Shown piece after piece: positions 14,600-20,412 of a stretch of 20,412 nt of DNA. Location of the stretch: contig JAEZPW010000361.1 in assembly GCA_023441255.1 (NCBI GenBank), positions 1-20,412 of the forward strand, in the 5' to 3' direction. The DNA is from Acidobacteriota bacterium. GTDB lineage: Bacteria > Acidobacteriota > Terriglobia > Terriglobales > Acidobacteriaceae. The translations under genes were made by a program, and so were the position numbers. Every line of letters begins with the position of its first letter. Positions within the stretch are counted from its first letter, which is position 1. The notes beneath the pieces were generated by a model that had not been told where the DNA came from, did not search any database, and was given only the letters and a program-made list of their open reading frames with translations.

Positions 14600-15502
14600 A
14601 TGAACACCCTTCACCTTCACAACGTACGCAAGTGCTACGACCAGTTCGTGGCTGTTGACGACTTGTCGTTCGACATAGCTCCAGGGCAGATCTATGGACT
14701 TCTAGGCCCGAATGGCGCGGGCAAGACCAGCACGATCCGCATGATGATCGGGATAACCCTTCCCGATAGCGGCGAGGTGCGCCTGTTCGGAGAACCGTTC
14801 CACCGCCGGGCATTGCAGCGAGTGGGCTATCTGCCTGAAGAGCGAGGACTTTACAAGAAAATGAAAGTCCTGGACCAGCTGGTATTTCTAGGCGAACTCA
14901 AGGGTCTTTCCGGTCCTGAAGCAGCTGCGCGCAGCCGGAATTGGTGCGAAAGGCTGCAGCTTTCCGACTGGCTGGACAAGAAGATTGAGGAGCTTTCCAA
15001 GGGTATGCAGCAGAAAGTGCAGTTCATTGCCGCTTTGCTGCACGATCCGGACTTCATCATCATGGACGAGCCGTTCTCCGGTCTGGACCCCGCCAACACC
15101 GTGGCGTTAAAAGACGTGCTGCTGGAGCTGAAACAGGCGGGCAAGACGATCCTTTTCTCGACCCATCGCATGGACCAGGTGGAGAGGCTGTGCGACTCCA
15201 TTTGCCTGATAAACCACGGCAAGGCGGTACTCGAAGGCGAGCTGAAGGAGATCAAGGCGCGGTACGGGCGGCGGAACGTTCAGTTGAGTTATGACGGCAG
15301 CGATGGTTTTCTCAACGAACCCGCGCTGGTGCTCTCGGCCAACAATTACGGCAACTACGTGGAAGTGAAACTGAGGCCGGGCGCCGATTCGCAGGACCTG
15401 CTGAAGCTCGTGTCTTCTCATGCCCGGGTGAATCGTTTTGAAGTCATGGAACCGTCGGTGGAAGAAATCTTCATCGATGCCGTGGGGAACGTAAATGCGT
15501 AG
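14600..15502 (+). CDS. ABC transporter ATP-binding protein, NatA-like
   Basis: Nucleotide-binding subunit of 300 residues, working with the permease that overlaps it by 8 bp. Walker A is GPNGAGKT at 36-43. The Q-loop region reads YLPEERGLY (78-85) with Glu in the usual Gln area, a variant of this NatA-type subfamily. The signature is LSKGMQQK (132-139). Walker B is DFIIMDEP (151-158), the D-loop is SGLDP, and the switch His is His189. About 215-300 form the C-terminal domain common to these exporters. ATG 14600 has no clear Shine-Dalgarno sequence. The pair is probably an exporter (Na+, drug or lipid-like substrate); the substrate cannot be deduced. Confidence 0.92.
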   Translation: MNTLHLHNVRKCYDQFVAVDDLSFDIAPGQIYGLLGPNGAGKTSTIRMMIGITLPDSGEVRLFGEPFHRRALQRVGYLPEERGLYKKMKVLDQLVFLGELKGLSGPEAAARSRNWCERLQLSDWLDKKIEELSKGMQQKVQFIAALLHDPDFIIMDEPFSGLDPANTVALKDVLLELKQAGKTILFSTHRMDQVERLCDSICLINHGKAVLEGELKEIKARYGRRNVQLSYDGSDGFLNEPALVLSANNYGNYVEVKLRPGADSQDLLKLVSSHARVNRFEVMEPSVEEIFIDAVGNVNA

Positions 15503-16793
15503 CATCTGGCTAATCACCAAGCGCGAGTACATCACCAAGGTCCGGACGAAGTCGTTTGTGATAGCGACGCTCGTCATGCCGCTGATCGTGGGGATATTCA
15601 TACTGCCGAGCAAGCTGGCGTCGGTGCGTGTGGGCGGCACACGGCATATCGTTGTGGTGTCCGCCGACCACAGCCTTGCAGAGAGGCTAAAACAGGAACT
15701 TCAGAAACCGCAGAATGCCGATTCGGATAAGCGGCTGGCGAAGGACGACGATTCCGAGGATGACCTCTCCGGCAAGTACGTGGTGGACATCAGCGGGGAC
15801 CTTTCCGATGCCGAACGCGCACGGCTGCGCGACGGCGTTTCGCAGAAGCAGATCGATGGATACCTGTGGCTGGGCCCGGAAGAACTGGCGAGCCGAAAGG
15901 CCGTTTACAGCCGTCGTGAAACCGGCGATTACATGGATACCTCGACCGTGCGCTCGGCGCTGCGCAGCGCGCTGGTGGCTCAGACACTGGCAAAGCATGG
16001 CCTGCAAGGAGAGGAGGCGGAAGACGCCCTCAGGCCGGTGGCAGTGGACGTGGTCCAGATCGAGCGCGGACGGGAAAAGAAGATAAGCACCGGCGCGGTA
16101 ATCGCAGCCATGGTGGCGATGGTTCTGTTGCTCTACATGACGGTGCTGTTCTATGGCGTGGCGGTGATGCGCGCGGTGATCGAGGAAAAATCGTCGCGCG
16201 TGCTGGAGGTGCTGCTGTCGTCGGTGACGCCGAAGCAGTTGATGGCGGGCAAGGTGATCGGGGTGGGAGCGGTCGGACTGACTCAGTTTGGTATATGGGC
16301 TACGCTGGCGGCAGTGTTCTCGGCGCCAGGGGCGATCGCAGCCGATCTGTTCCGGAAGGCGCAGATCTCGCCGGTGGCGATCGCGGCATTCGGAGTATTT
16401 TTCCTGCTGGGATACGCGCTTTACGCGACCATGTATGCGGCACTGGGCGCGGTGGTGAATACGGAGCAGGAAGGGCAGCAGATGCAGATCGTGCTGATGC
16501 TGCCGCTGATAGTCGCGGTGTCATTCCTGATGGTGGTCATCAGGGACCCGAACGGCACACTGGCGACGTGGGTATCGATGGTCCCGTTCGTGGCGCCGCT
16601 GGTTATGTACCTGCGTATCGTGGTGCAGACGCCGCCGTGGTGGCAGATCGGGCTGTCGATTGGGCTGATGGTGGCAAGCATTTACGGAATGATCGTGCTG
16701 TGCTCGCGTATTTACCGGGTGGGCATTCTGATGTACGGCAAGCGGCCGACCTTGCCCGAGATCATCAAGTGGATCAAGTACGCTGGAGCGTGA
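15495..16793 (+). CDS. ABC-2 type permease, NatB-like
   Basis: Membrane subunit of 432 residues. A first helix at about 20-37 is followed by a large extracytoplasmic domain (about 45-195, highly charged at 70-92). A cluster of six helices follows (about 199-227, 252-275, 293-322, 331-349, 360-378, 383-405). The cytoplasmic loop EEKSSRVLEVLLSSVTP (230-246) is the conserved coupling motif of NatB-type permeases. Its ATG lies inside the ATPase stop region (8-bp overlap), a sign of translational coupling. No third component such as a periplasmic binding protein lies nearby, which supports export. A hairpin at 16806-16843 follows. Confidence 0.92.
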   Translation: MRSIWLITKREYITKVRTKSFVIATLVMPLIVGIFILPSKLASVRVGGTRHIVVVSADHSLAERLKQELQKPQNADSDKRLAKDDDSEDDLSGKYVVDISGDLSDAERARLRDGVSQKQIDGYLWLGPEELASRKAVYSRRETGDYMDTSTVRSALRSALVAQTLAKHGLQGEEAEDALRPVAVDVVQIERGREKKISTGAVIAAMVAMVLLLYMTVLFYGVAVMRAVIEEKSSRVLEVLLSSVTPKQLMAGKVIGVGAVGLTQFGIWATLAAVFSAPGAIAADLFRKAQISPVAIAAFGVFFLLGYALYATMYAALGAVVNTEQEGQQMQIVLMLPLIVAVSFLMVVIRDPNGTLATWVSMVPFVAPLVMYLRIVVQTPPWWQIGLSIGLMVASIYGMIVLCSRIYRVGILMYGKRPTLPEIIKWIKYAGA

Positions 16794-16805
16794 GGCTGAT
16801 GTGTC

Positions 16806-16843
16806 CGGGCCGGGTGAGCAGGAGGTGTAACTCACCCGGTCCG
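16806..16843. terminator. hairpin between convergent permease and zinc-ribbon genes
   Basis: CGGGCCGGGTGAG (16806-16818) pairs with CTCACCCGGTCCG (16831-16843): 12 of 13 Watson-Crick pairs plus one G-T wobble, 12-base loop. It begins 13 bp after the permease stop. No T-run follows, so it is a possible factor-assisted or two-way terminator, or a 3' stabiliser. Confidence 0.55.
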
Positions 16844-16931
16844 AGCGCTGCATTGAACGGCAAACCGGAACGGTAGCTCTGCAGGTTTCACGTATTCGTT
16901 CGCGGTTGGGGGTCTGCCTGCGGCGCGTTAG

Positions 16932-17222
16932 TTATAAGGCTGCCGAGATTTTCGCCAACTCGGCGGGATTGACCGGGGGCAGGCTGTGGACGTGGCCACC
17001 TGCATCCCGGAAGCGTCCGATGGTGCTGCGGTTCATCACGACGACGCGACCGGTGGTCTCGACAGCCAACGTCATGGTGTTCACGCACTCCGGACAAAGC
17101 CAAAAGTGCTCCAACGCCGAGCGGCTTTCTCGCGCGGCACCGACAGGCATACGGAACAGCTTGCCTGCTCCGAGATAACGGAAGACGGCCGAGCACTTCG
17201 GGTTCGCGCATTTTGCGAGCAT
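16932..17222 (-). CDS. small zinc-ribbon-like protein of unknown function
   Basis: A 96-residue protein. Two cysteine pairs could bind zinc: CANPKC near the N-terminus and CPEC near residue 43 in FWLCPECVNTM. Between them lies RYLGAGKLFRMPVG. The C-terminal half has TGRVVVMNRSTIGRF and ends with a short Ala-rich helix. The frame is open to a GTG at 17270, but ATG 17222 was chosen. It is preceded by the purine-rich AGGAAAGGG six bases upstream and starts right at the first Cys pair (MLAKC). No signal peptide or membrane segment. Divergent from the DUF374 acyltransferase. I recognise no named family. Confidence 0.65.
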   Translation of the reverse strand: MLAKCANPKCSAVFRYLGAGKLFRMPVGAARESRSALEHFWLCPECVNTMTLAVETTGRVVVMNRSTIGRFRDAGGHVHSLPPVNPAELAKISAAL

Positions 17223-17410
17223 ATGATTCCCTTTCCTGATTCGCTGCCGGCGCATGGCACGGGTCTTCACCCCGGAAGTTCGCCGCTGAAGGACCGCCCT
17301 GCACCAAGTTCCCTGACGCCTGTTTGTGAAGCAAGCCAGAGACCAAAGTTGCGGGGTGGACGCTTAGAATGCGCTTAGAAAGGTTCTGGAGTGCCCCTCC
17401 CTGCCCGATC

Positions 17411-17443
17411 GCACCCTCCCCTGCGGGGAAGCGTGCGGCACCC
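17411..17443. repeat. intergenic copy of the GCACCCTCCCCT palindrome
   Basis: GCACCCTCCCCT, TGC-type loop, GGGGAAGCGTGCGGCACCC. It differs from the copy within the M20 gene (4207-4240) mainly in the loop and one stem base. Confidence 0.75.
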
Positions 17444-17519
17444 ACATCTATCTGGCACCCGCGATTTGCATAACGGCACGCACGACTGGCGTACATCCAC
17501 CCCCACGATGTGCCGCATG

Positions 17520-17525
17520 TAAAAT
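17520..17525 (+). promoter_or_regulatory. possible -10 element for a leaderless acyltransferase transcript
   Basis: TAAAAT ends six bases before the GTG start at 17532, so transcription would begin at or next to the start codon. The only purine-rich stretch (CGAGGA) touches the start and is too close for a normal Shine-Dalgarno sequence. Confidence 0.35.
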
Positions 17526-17531
17526 CGAGGA

Positions 17532-18257
17532 GTGACCACCTCCCCACCAACTGTGAATGCGCCTGCGGCGGGAGAAGAGAGCTTCTCGCTGAAACAGCGC
17601 ATTGGGCTCACGCTGGTATCGACGCTGGGCTACCTGGCAATTCGCTTGATCGGACCTACGCTGCGCTTCACCGTGTCGATCGAGGAAGGTGGGCCGCCTG
17701 CGGAGCACTATCACCCGGCGATCTACGTTTTCTGGCACCGCTGCGTGTTTCCGGCGACATGGTTCTTCCGCAAGCGGAACATCGCGGTGATGACCAGCAA
17801 GAGCTTCGATGGCGAATATATCGCGCGCATCATCGAGATGTTCGGATTTCCGGCGGTACGCGGATCGAGTTCGCGCGGCGGAGTTCGTGCCCTGCTCGGG
17901 ATGCACAAGGTGCTGGACAAGAAAAACAGCGTGGCCTTCACGATCGACGGACCGCGAGGGCCGAGGTACGTAGCGAAGCCGGGGCCAGTACTGCTGGCAC
18001 GCAACACGGGCGCGCCGATCATGTGTTTTCACATCGCCTTGGAGAAGGCCTGGGTACTGAATTCGTGGGACAGCTTCATGATCCCCAAGCCGTTCTCGCG
18101 CGCGTTCCTCCGAATCGGGCCGCTGATGCAAGTGCCGCGCGGAATCGACAACGAGGTCATCGCTGCTTACCACGCCGAAATGCAAGCCACGCTCGACCGA
18201 ATCCGGGGGTTTGCCGAGCGGGAGATGCCGGGGACGGAAATCAGACAGGATTCATGA
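17532..18257 (+). CDS. DUF374 lysophospholipid acyltransferase family protein
   Basis: Membrane-associated acyltransferase of 241 residues. The family is related to LPLAT and lauroyl acyltransferases acting on lipid A or phospholipid precursors. An N-terminal hydrophobic segment (IGLTLVSTLGYLAIRLIG, about 24-41) can anchor it to the inner membrane. Motifs in order: FWHR with His69, SFDGEYIARIIEMFGF, GSSSRGG at 111-117, FTIDGPRGPRY with DGPRGP at 139-144, and SWDSFMIPKPFSR. The start is GTG 17532 (MTTSPP). The stop lies inside the left arm of the 18254 inverted repeat. The acceptor lipid is not known. Confidence 0.9.
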   Translation: MTTSPPTVNAPAAGEESFSLKQRIGLTLVSTLGYLAIRLIGPTLRFTVSIEEGGPPAEHYHPAIYVFWHRCVFPATWFFRKRNIAVMTSKSFDGEYIARIIEMFGFPAVRGSSSRGGVRALLGMHKVLDKKNSVAFTIDGPRGPRYVAKPGPVLLARNTGAPIMCFHIALEKAWVLNSWDSFMIPKPFSRAFLRIGPLMQVPRGIDNEVIAAYHAEMQATLDRIRGFAEREMPGTEIRQDS

Positions 18258-18411
18258 TTTCTGATTTTTGATTTTCGATTGCTTGATGTGACCTCGTCGG
18301 CGAGTAGTTTCAGACTTGAGCCAAAGAACTACCACCTGAGAGGAATTGCAAATCGATCCGCAATGCACATCTGCATTTCAATCGAAAATCAACAATCATA
18401 AATCGCAAATT
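18252..18411. repeat. facing heptad arrays between convergent genes
   Basis: Left array at 18252 onward: TCATGAT, TTCTGAT, TTTTGAT, TTTCGAT. Right array at 18377-18411: TTCAATC, GAAAATC, AACAATC, ATAAATC, GCAAATT. The 28-mers at 18254-18281 and 18379-18406 are inverted copies matching at 24 of 28 positions, with 97 bp between. The array fills the gap exactly: the acyltransferase stop is inside the left arm and the next gene's stop begins two bases after the right array. It could terminate both genes. Confidence 0.85.
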
Positions 18412-18412
18412 C

Positions 18413-19093
18413 TCAGGCTTTTCCCTGCTCCCGCAGAATGCGTGTGATCTCTTCGGCGCTCTTGCCGAGGACAATTGCGCCGATACCCGCGAGCGCGCTG
18501 AGTGTCTGTTCGGTTTCGGCGAGCGGGACTTCCGCGGCGGAGGCGATCTGGTCAACCGTACGAAGGCCGTTGGTCATGCGGAAGACCTTTTCAGCGACGG
18601 GGCCGACTTCCACGATCTGAACGGCGCCTGAATGGTTGCGCGAGAAAAGCAACGTCACGGGTTGGTGCACGTCCTCTTCGATGGATTTGCCTTCGGCCAT
18701 GCGTTTGACCACCTCGGGCATGTTCCAGGTGAAGTTGGTGCAGAGTGCGCTCACGCCGCGACGGGGGCGGTTGGTGGGAGGACCCTGATCCGTCGTGACA
18801 TCCTGCATGAAGTAGCCGCGTTCATAGTTGCACAGGTCGCGCCACCAGGGGCCGGGCTGTTTTGCAATGGTGAGCAGGTGTACGACGGCCATGTCGCCGA
18901 TGCGCCTTGCGGCATCGAGCGATCCGGCGGGAGCGTCGCGCAGAATGGCGTCGAACTCGGGTTTTTCAGCGACGTCCTGTGCGGTGCGTTCGGTCTGCGG
19001 CTCGAACTTGCCGCTGTAGCGGAAAGAGTCTCGCAGGTGTTCCCGGTAGAACTGCCGTTCGTCGTGGAAGCGATCTTGAGGCATGGTGGCCAT
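18413..19093 (-). CDS. unknown protein with DUF2063-like layout
   Basis: A 226-residue cytoplasmic protein, no signal peptide. The N-terminal half is helical and charged (FDAILRDAPAGSLDAARRIGD, then WWRDLCNYERGYFMQDV). The second half has ALCTNFTWNMPEVVKRMAEG, a strand-rich piece (PVTLLFSRNHSGAVQIVEVG) and a final helical, winged-helix-like part (VAEKVFRMTNGLRTVDQIASAAEVPLAE...ALAGIGAIVLGK). The order resembles DUF2063 proteins, which often pair with DUF692 enzymes in peptide-modification loci. No DUF692 gene or precursor peptide is visible here, so this is weak. A PqqD-like C-terminal fold is an alternative. ATG 19093 is the likely start; no strong ribosome-binding site. Confidence 0.6.
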   Translation of the reverse strand: MATMPQDRFHDERQFYREHLRDSFRYSGKFEPQTERTAQDVAEKPEFDAILRDAPAGSLDAARRIGDMAVVHLLTIAKQPGPWWRDLCNYERGYFMQDVTTDQGPPTNRPRRGVSALCTNFTWNMPEVVKRMAEGKSIEEDVHQPVTLLFSRNHSGAVQIVEVGPVAEKVFRMTNGLRTVDQIASAAEVPLAETEQTLSALAGIGAIVLGKSAEEITRILREQGKA

Positions 19094-19430
19094 TTCATGA
19101 ATCTAGATGCGGGAAAGCGGCAGCTAGTAGCTGGTAGTTAGTAGCCGGGGAGGAGCGGGGCTTGGATCGCAGGTCCGAGCACGAGACGGTATCGATTCTT
19201 CACTTTTGATTTCTGATTTGCGATTGAAGAACCCGTGATACGGGAACCCGTGCCGGACTCAATCACGAATCACAAATGGAAAATCAAAAATGAACTCGTC
19301 AACCGGTGCCGTCCCGCTACTCGCTATCGCACCTACCCAATACCGGACGCCAGCGACTAACTACTAGCTCCCAGCTGCTGCCTACCGTTTATAATCAGCT
19401 GTTTAAATCTTACGACGAGGCGATTCCAGC
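19094..19430. repeat. nested inverted heptad arrays upstream of frr
   Basis: The 337-bp gap holds no gene. Outer arms: CAGCTAG, TAGCTGG, TAGTTAG, TAGCCGG (19121-19148) face CAGCGAC, TAACTAC, TAGCTCC, CAGCTGC (19351-19378); the 28-mers pair at 23 of 28 positions. Inner arms: TCACTTT, TGATTTC, TGATTTG, CGATTGA (19200-19227) face TCAATCA, CGAATCA, CAAATGG, AAAATCA, AAAATGA (19259-19293). The centre has CCCGT-GAT-ACGGG at 19232-19244. The whole is a palindromic element of about 257 bp with two different heptad types nested. Confidence 0.8.
19390..19395 (+). promoter_or_regulatory. -10 element of frr
   Basis: A perfect TATAAT hexamer lies 35 bp before the frr ATG and just outside the nested inverted repeat. 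The -35 region would fall in the repeat's right arm and shows no TTGACA match. Confidence 0.45.
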
Positions 19431-20018
19431 ATGGCTCAATCAGGCATGGCCACGATTCCGGCTTTGAAGGACACTTTTGCGCAATTGCGGTCGCGAATGG
19501 ACAAGGCTGTTGAGGCGTTCCGGGCGGATCTGGCGGGCATGAGAACGGGACGCGCGTCCGTGCACATGCTCGACACGGTAGAAGTCGAGGCCTATGGTTC
19601 GATGATGCCGCTGAACCAGGTGGCCACCGTGCACGCTCCCGAGCCGCAGATGATAACCGTCAGCCCCTACGATCCCAGCCAGCTGGGCGCGATCGAAAAG
19701 GCGATCCGATCGGCGCCGCTTGGGTTTAATCCGATGAATGACGGCAAGCTGATCCGCGTGCCCGTTCCGGCGCTTACGGAGGAACGGCGCAAGGAGATGG
19801 TCAAGCACCTTCACAGGATGCTCGAAGAACATCGCACAGCCGTGCGCAATATTCGCCGCGACGGCAACGACCTGATCAAGAAATCGCTCAAGGACAAGAA
19901 GATTACCGAAGACGAAGAGCGCAGGGCCATCGAAGACATGCAAAAGCTCACGGACGACGAAATCAAGAAGATGGAAGAGATGGCAAGGACCAAAGAGAAG
20001 GAAGTAATGCAGGTGTGA
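19431..20018 (+). CDS. frr: ribosome recycling factor
   Basis: Splits post-termination ribosomes together with EF-G. The protein has 195 residues against the usual 185. The extra residues are at the N-terminus (MAQSGMATIP), so an internal ATG at 19446 is a possible start. Family marks: MRTGRASVHMLDTVEVEAYGS, MPLNQVATVHAPEPQMITVSPYD, IEKAIRSAPLGFNPMNDGKLIRVPVPALTEERRKEMVK and a long C-terminal helix rich in Lys and Glu. A GAGG about ten bases before ATG 19431 is a weak ribosome-binding site. The common neighbours rpsB, tsf and pyrH are absent just upstream; the preceding gene is unrelated and on the other strand. Confidence 0.97.
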   Translation: MAQSGMATIPALKDTFAQLRSRMDKAVEAFRADLAGMRTGRASVHMLDTVEVEAYGSMMPLNQVATVHAPEPQMITVSPYDPSQLGAIEKAIRSAPLGFNPMNDGKLIRVPVPALTEERRKEMVKHLHRMLEEHRTAVRNIRRDGNDLIKKSLKDKKITEDEERRAIEDMQKLTDDEIKKMEEMARTKEKEVMQV

Positions 20019-20025
20019 CAAAGGC

Positions 20026-20053
20026 AGTACCGAGTACCGAGTACCGAGTTGAA
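20026..20053. repeat. perfect 7-bp tandem array after frr
   Basis: AGTACCG occurs three times exactly (20026-20046), followed by AGTTGAA. It starts seven bases after the frr stop and is the most regular of the heptad arrays. Confidence 0.85.
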
Positions 20054-20084
20054 GGCGCGCCGACGAGGCACGCCTTTGTTGTCT
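20052..20084 (+). terminator. probable terminator of frr
   Basis: AAGGCGCGCC (20052-20061) pairs with GGCACGCCTT (20067-20076) with one C-A mismatch and a GACGA loop, followed by TGTTGTCT. The T-tract is interrupted, so moderate strength. Confidence 0.5.
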
Positions 20085-20094
20085 CCTCGGCGGC

Positions 20095-20120
20095 GTCATC
20101 CTGAGCGGAGGATCTCTGCA
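20095..20120. repeat. GTCATCCTGAGC-type dispersed repeat
   Basis: GTCATCCTGAGCGGAGGATC plus TCTGCA resembles a short element that I recall as widespread between genes in several acidobacterial and other soil-bacterial genomes. Only one copy lies here, so the call rests on recognition, not on internal repetition. Confidence 0.4.
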
Positions 20121-20198
20121 TTTCGTGTGCAGCGCAGAAACCGCGCGGGTGTTGGCGTCTCAAGCAGAAACAAACAGCATTTCGATAGACTGATGGTG

Positions 20199-20412
20199 AT
20201 GAAATCCGTTGTCGTAGGTACGGCCGGTCACATCGACCATGGCAAGACTGCGCTGGTGAAGGCGCTGACAGGGATCGATGCGGACAGGCTCGAAGAAGAG
20301 AAGCGCCGCGGGATCACCATCGATATCGGCTTCGCACACCTGGAATTGCCGGTCGGACTTGATGCGAATTTGACCACGGGACGGGGCACAGCCCCGTCCC
20401 CACACACAACCC
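20199..20412 (+). CDS. selB: selenocysteine-specific elongation factor SelB, 5' part
   Basis: The GTPase that delivers Sec-tRNA to UGA codons. Only about 71 residues are in the window; the gene runs off the edge. ATG 20199 (MKSVVVGTAGHIDHGKT) was preferred over ATG 20193, because a TAGACT hexamer at 20186-20191 would place transcription start at about 20199. The P-loop GHIDHGKT, the GIDADRLEEEKRRGITIDIGFAHL block (switch I region) and its order are SelB-specific, distinguishing it from EF-Tu. After HLEL the sequence continues PVGLDANLTTGRGTAPSPH, where a short loop leading to the DVPGH motif is expected. Part of this is encoded by a palindromic repeat. Whether the frame continues to DVPGH is not visible. 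It implies selenoprotein synthesis. Confidence 0.88.
   Translation, partial: MKSVVVGTAGHIDHGKTALVKALTGIDADRLEEEKRRGITIDIGFAHLELPVGLDANLTTGRGTAPSPHTT
20378..20401. repeat. palindrome of the GACGGGGC family inside selB
   Basis: GGGACGGGGC and GCCCCGTCCC arms around CACA, followed by CACAC, as in the 11628 copy. Read in the selB frame it gives GRGTAPSP. The window ends 11 bases later. Confidence 0.85.

Larger units (their letters stand above)
17223..17531. other. divergent intergenic region
   Basis: About 309 bp between the zinc-ribbon and acyltransferase genes. It contains a direct repeat of GCTTAGAA at 17362-17369 and 17373-17380 (11-bp period), a palindromic repeat at 17411-17443, and a -10-like hexamer at 17520-17525. 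No convincing gene. Confidence 0.5.

Noticed and set aside
14600..16793. Sodium-specific exporter NatAB
   Set aside because: The motifs define the NatAB-like family but substrate specificity cannot be read from them, so no gene symbols were given.

Overview
The window is a high-GC, gene-dense bacterial chromosome segment. Gene content and intergenic texture suggest an acidobacterium, probably of the Terriglobia/Koribacter type. The hints are a secreted GH44 glucanase, a PA2779-C39-TPR/barrel cluster, small secreted GC-x-L-type proteins, and many short palindromes and 7-bp-period repeats. This placement is inference; there is no rRNA or other taxonomic marker gene here.

Layout. 1-401 is a repeat-filled leader before dnaB (402-1784). 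Next come a secreted GH44 glycosidase (2091-3968) with a strong intrinsic terminator, an exported M20 amidohydrolase (4133-5740), a FemAB/GNAT-like acyltransferase (5939-6991) and a ThDP enzyme (7120-8901). Two purine genes follow, purM and purN (9022-10856). A minus-strand operon then encodes a PA2779-type membrane protein, a C39-like cysteine peptidase and a TPR plus Omp85-like barrel protein (13676 down to 10980). After it lie a minus-strand small secreted protein, a plus-strand ABC exporter pair (14600-16793), a minus-strand zinc-ribbon-like protein, a DUF374 acyltransferase, a minus-strand DUF2063-like protein, frr, and the 5' end of selB cut by the window edge.

How the genes relate. Housekeeping genes (dnaB, purM, purN, frr, selB) are interleaved with cell-envelope and secretion genes. 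Apart from the ABC pair (8-bp overlap) and the PA2779/C39/barrel operon (58-bp overlap between the last two genes), neighbours look separately transcribed.

The most unusual aspect is the repeats. (i) Nearly every longer intergenic gap carries arrays with an exact 7-bp period but different heptamer sequences. At three loci they form facing inverted arrays around a short spacer, two of them with a central hairpin. (ii) G/C-rich palindromes occur both between genes and inside reading frames. There they are translated without breaking the frame: in selB, the barrel gene, the M20 enzyme just after its signal peptide, and probably a linker of the ThDP enzyme. No mobile-element gene, tRNA, rRNA or CRISPR array was seen.
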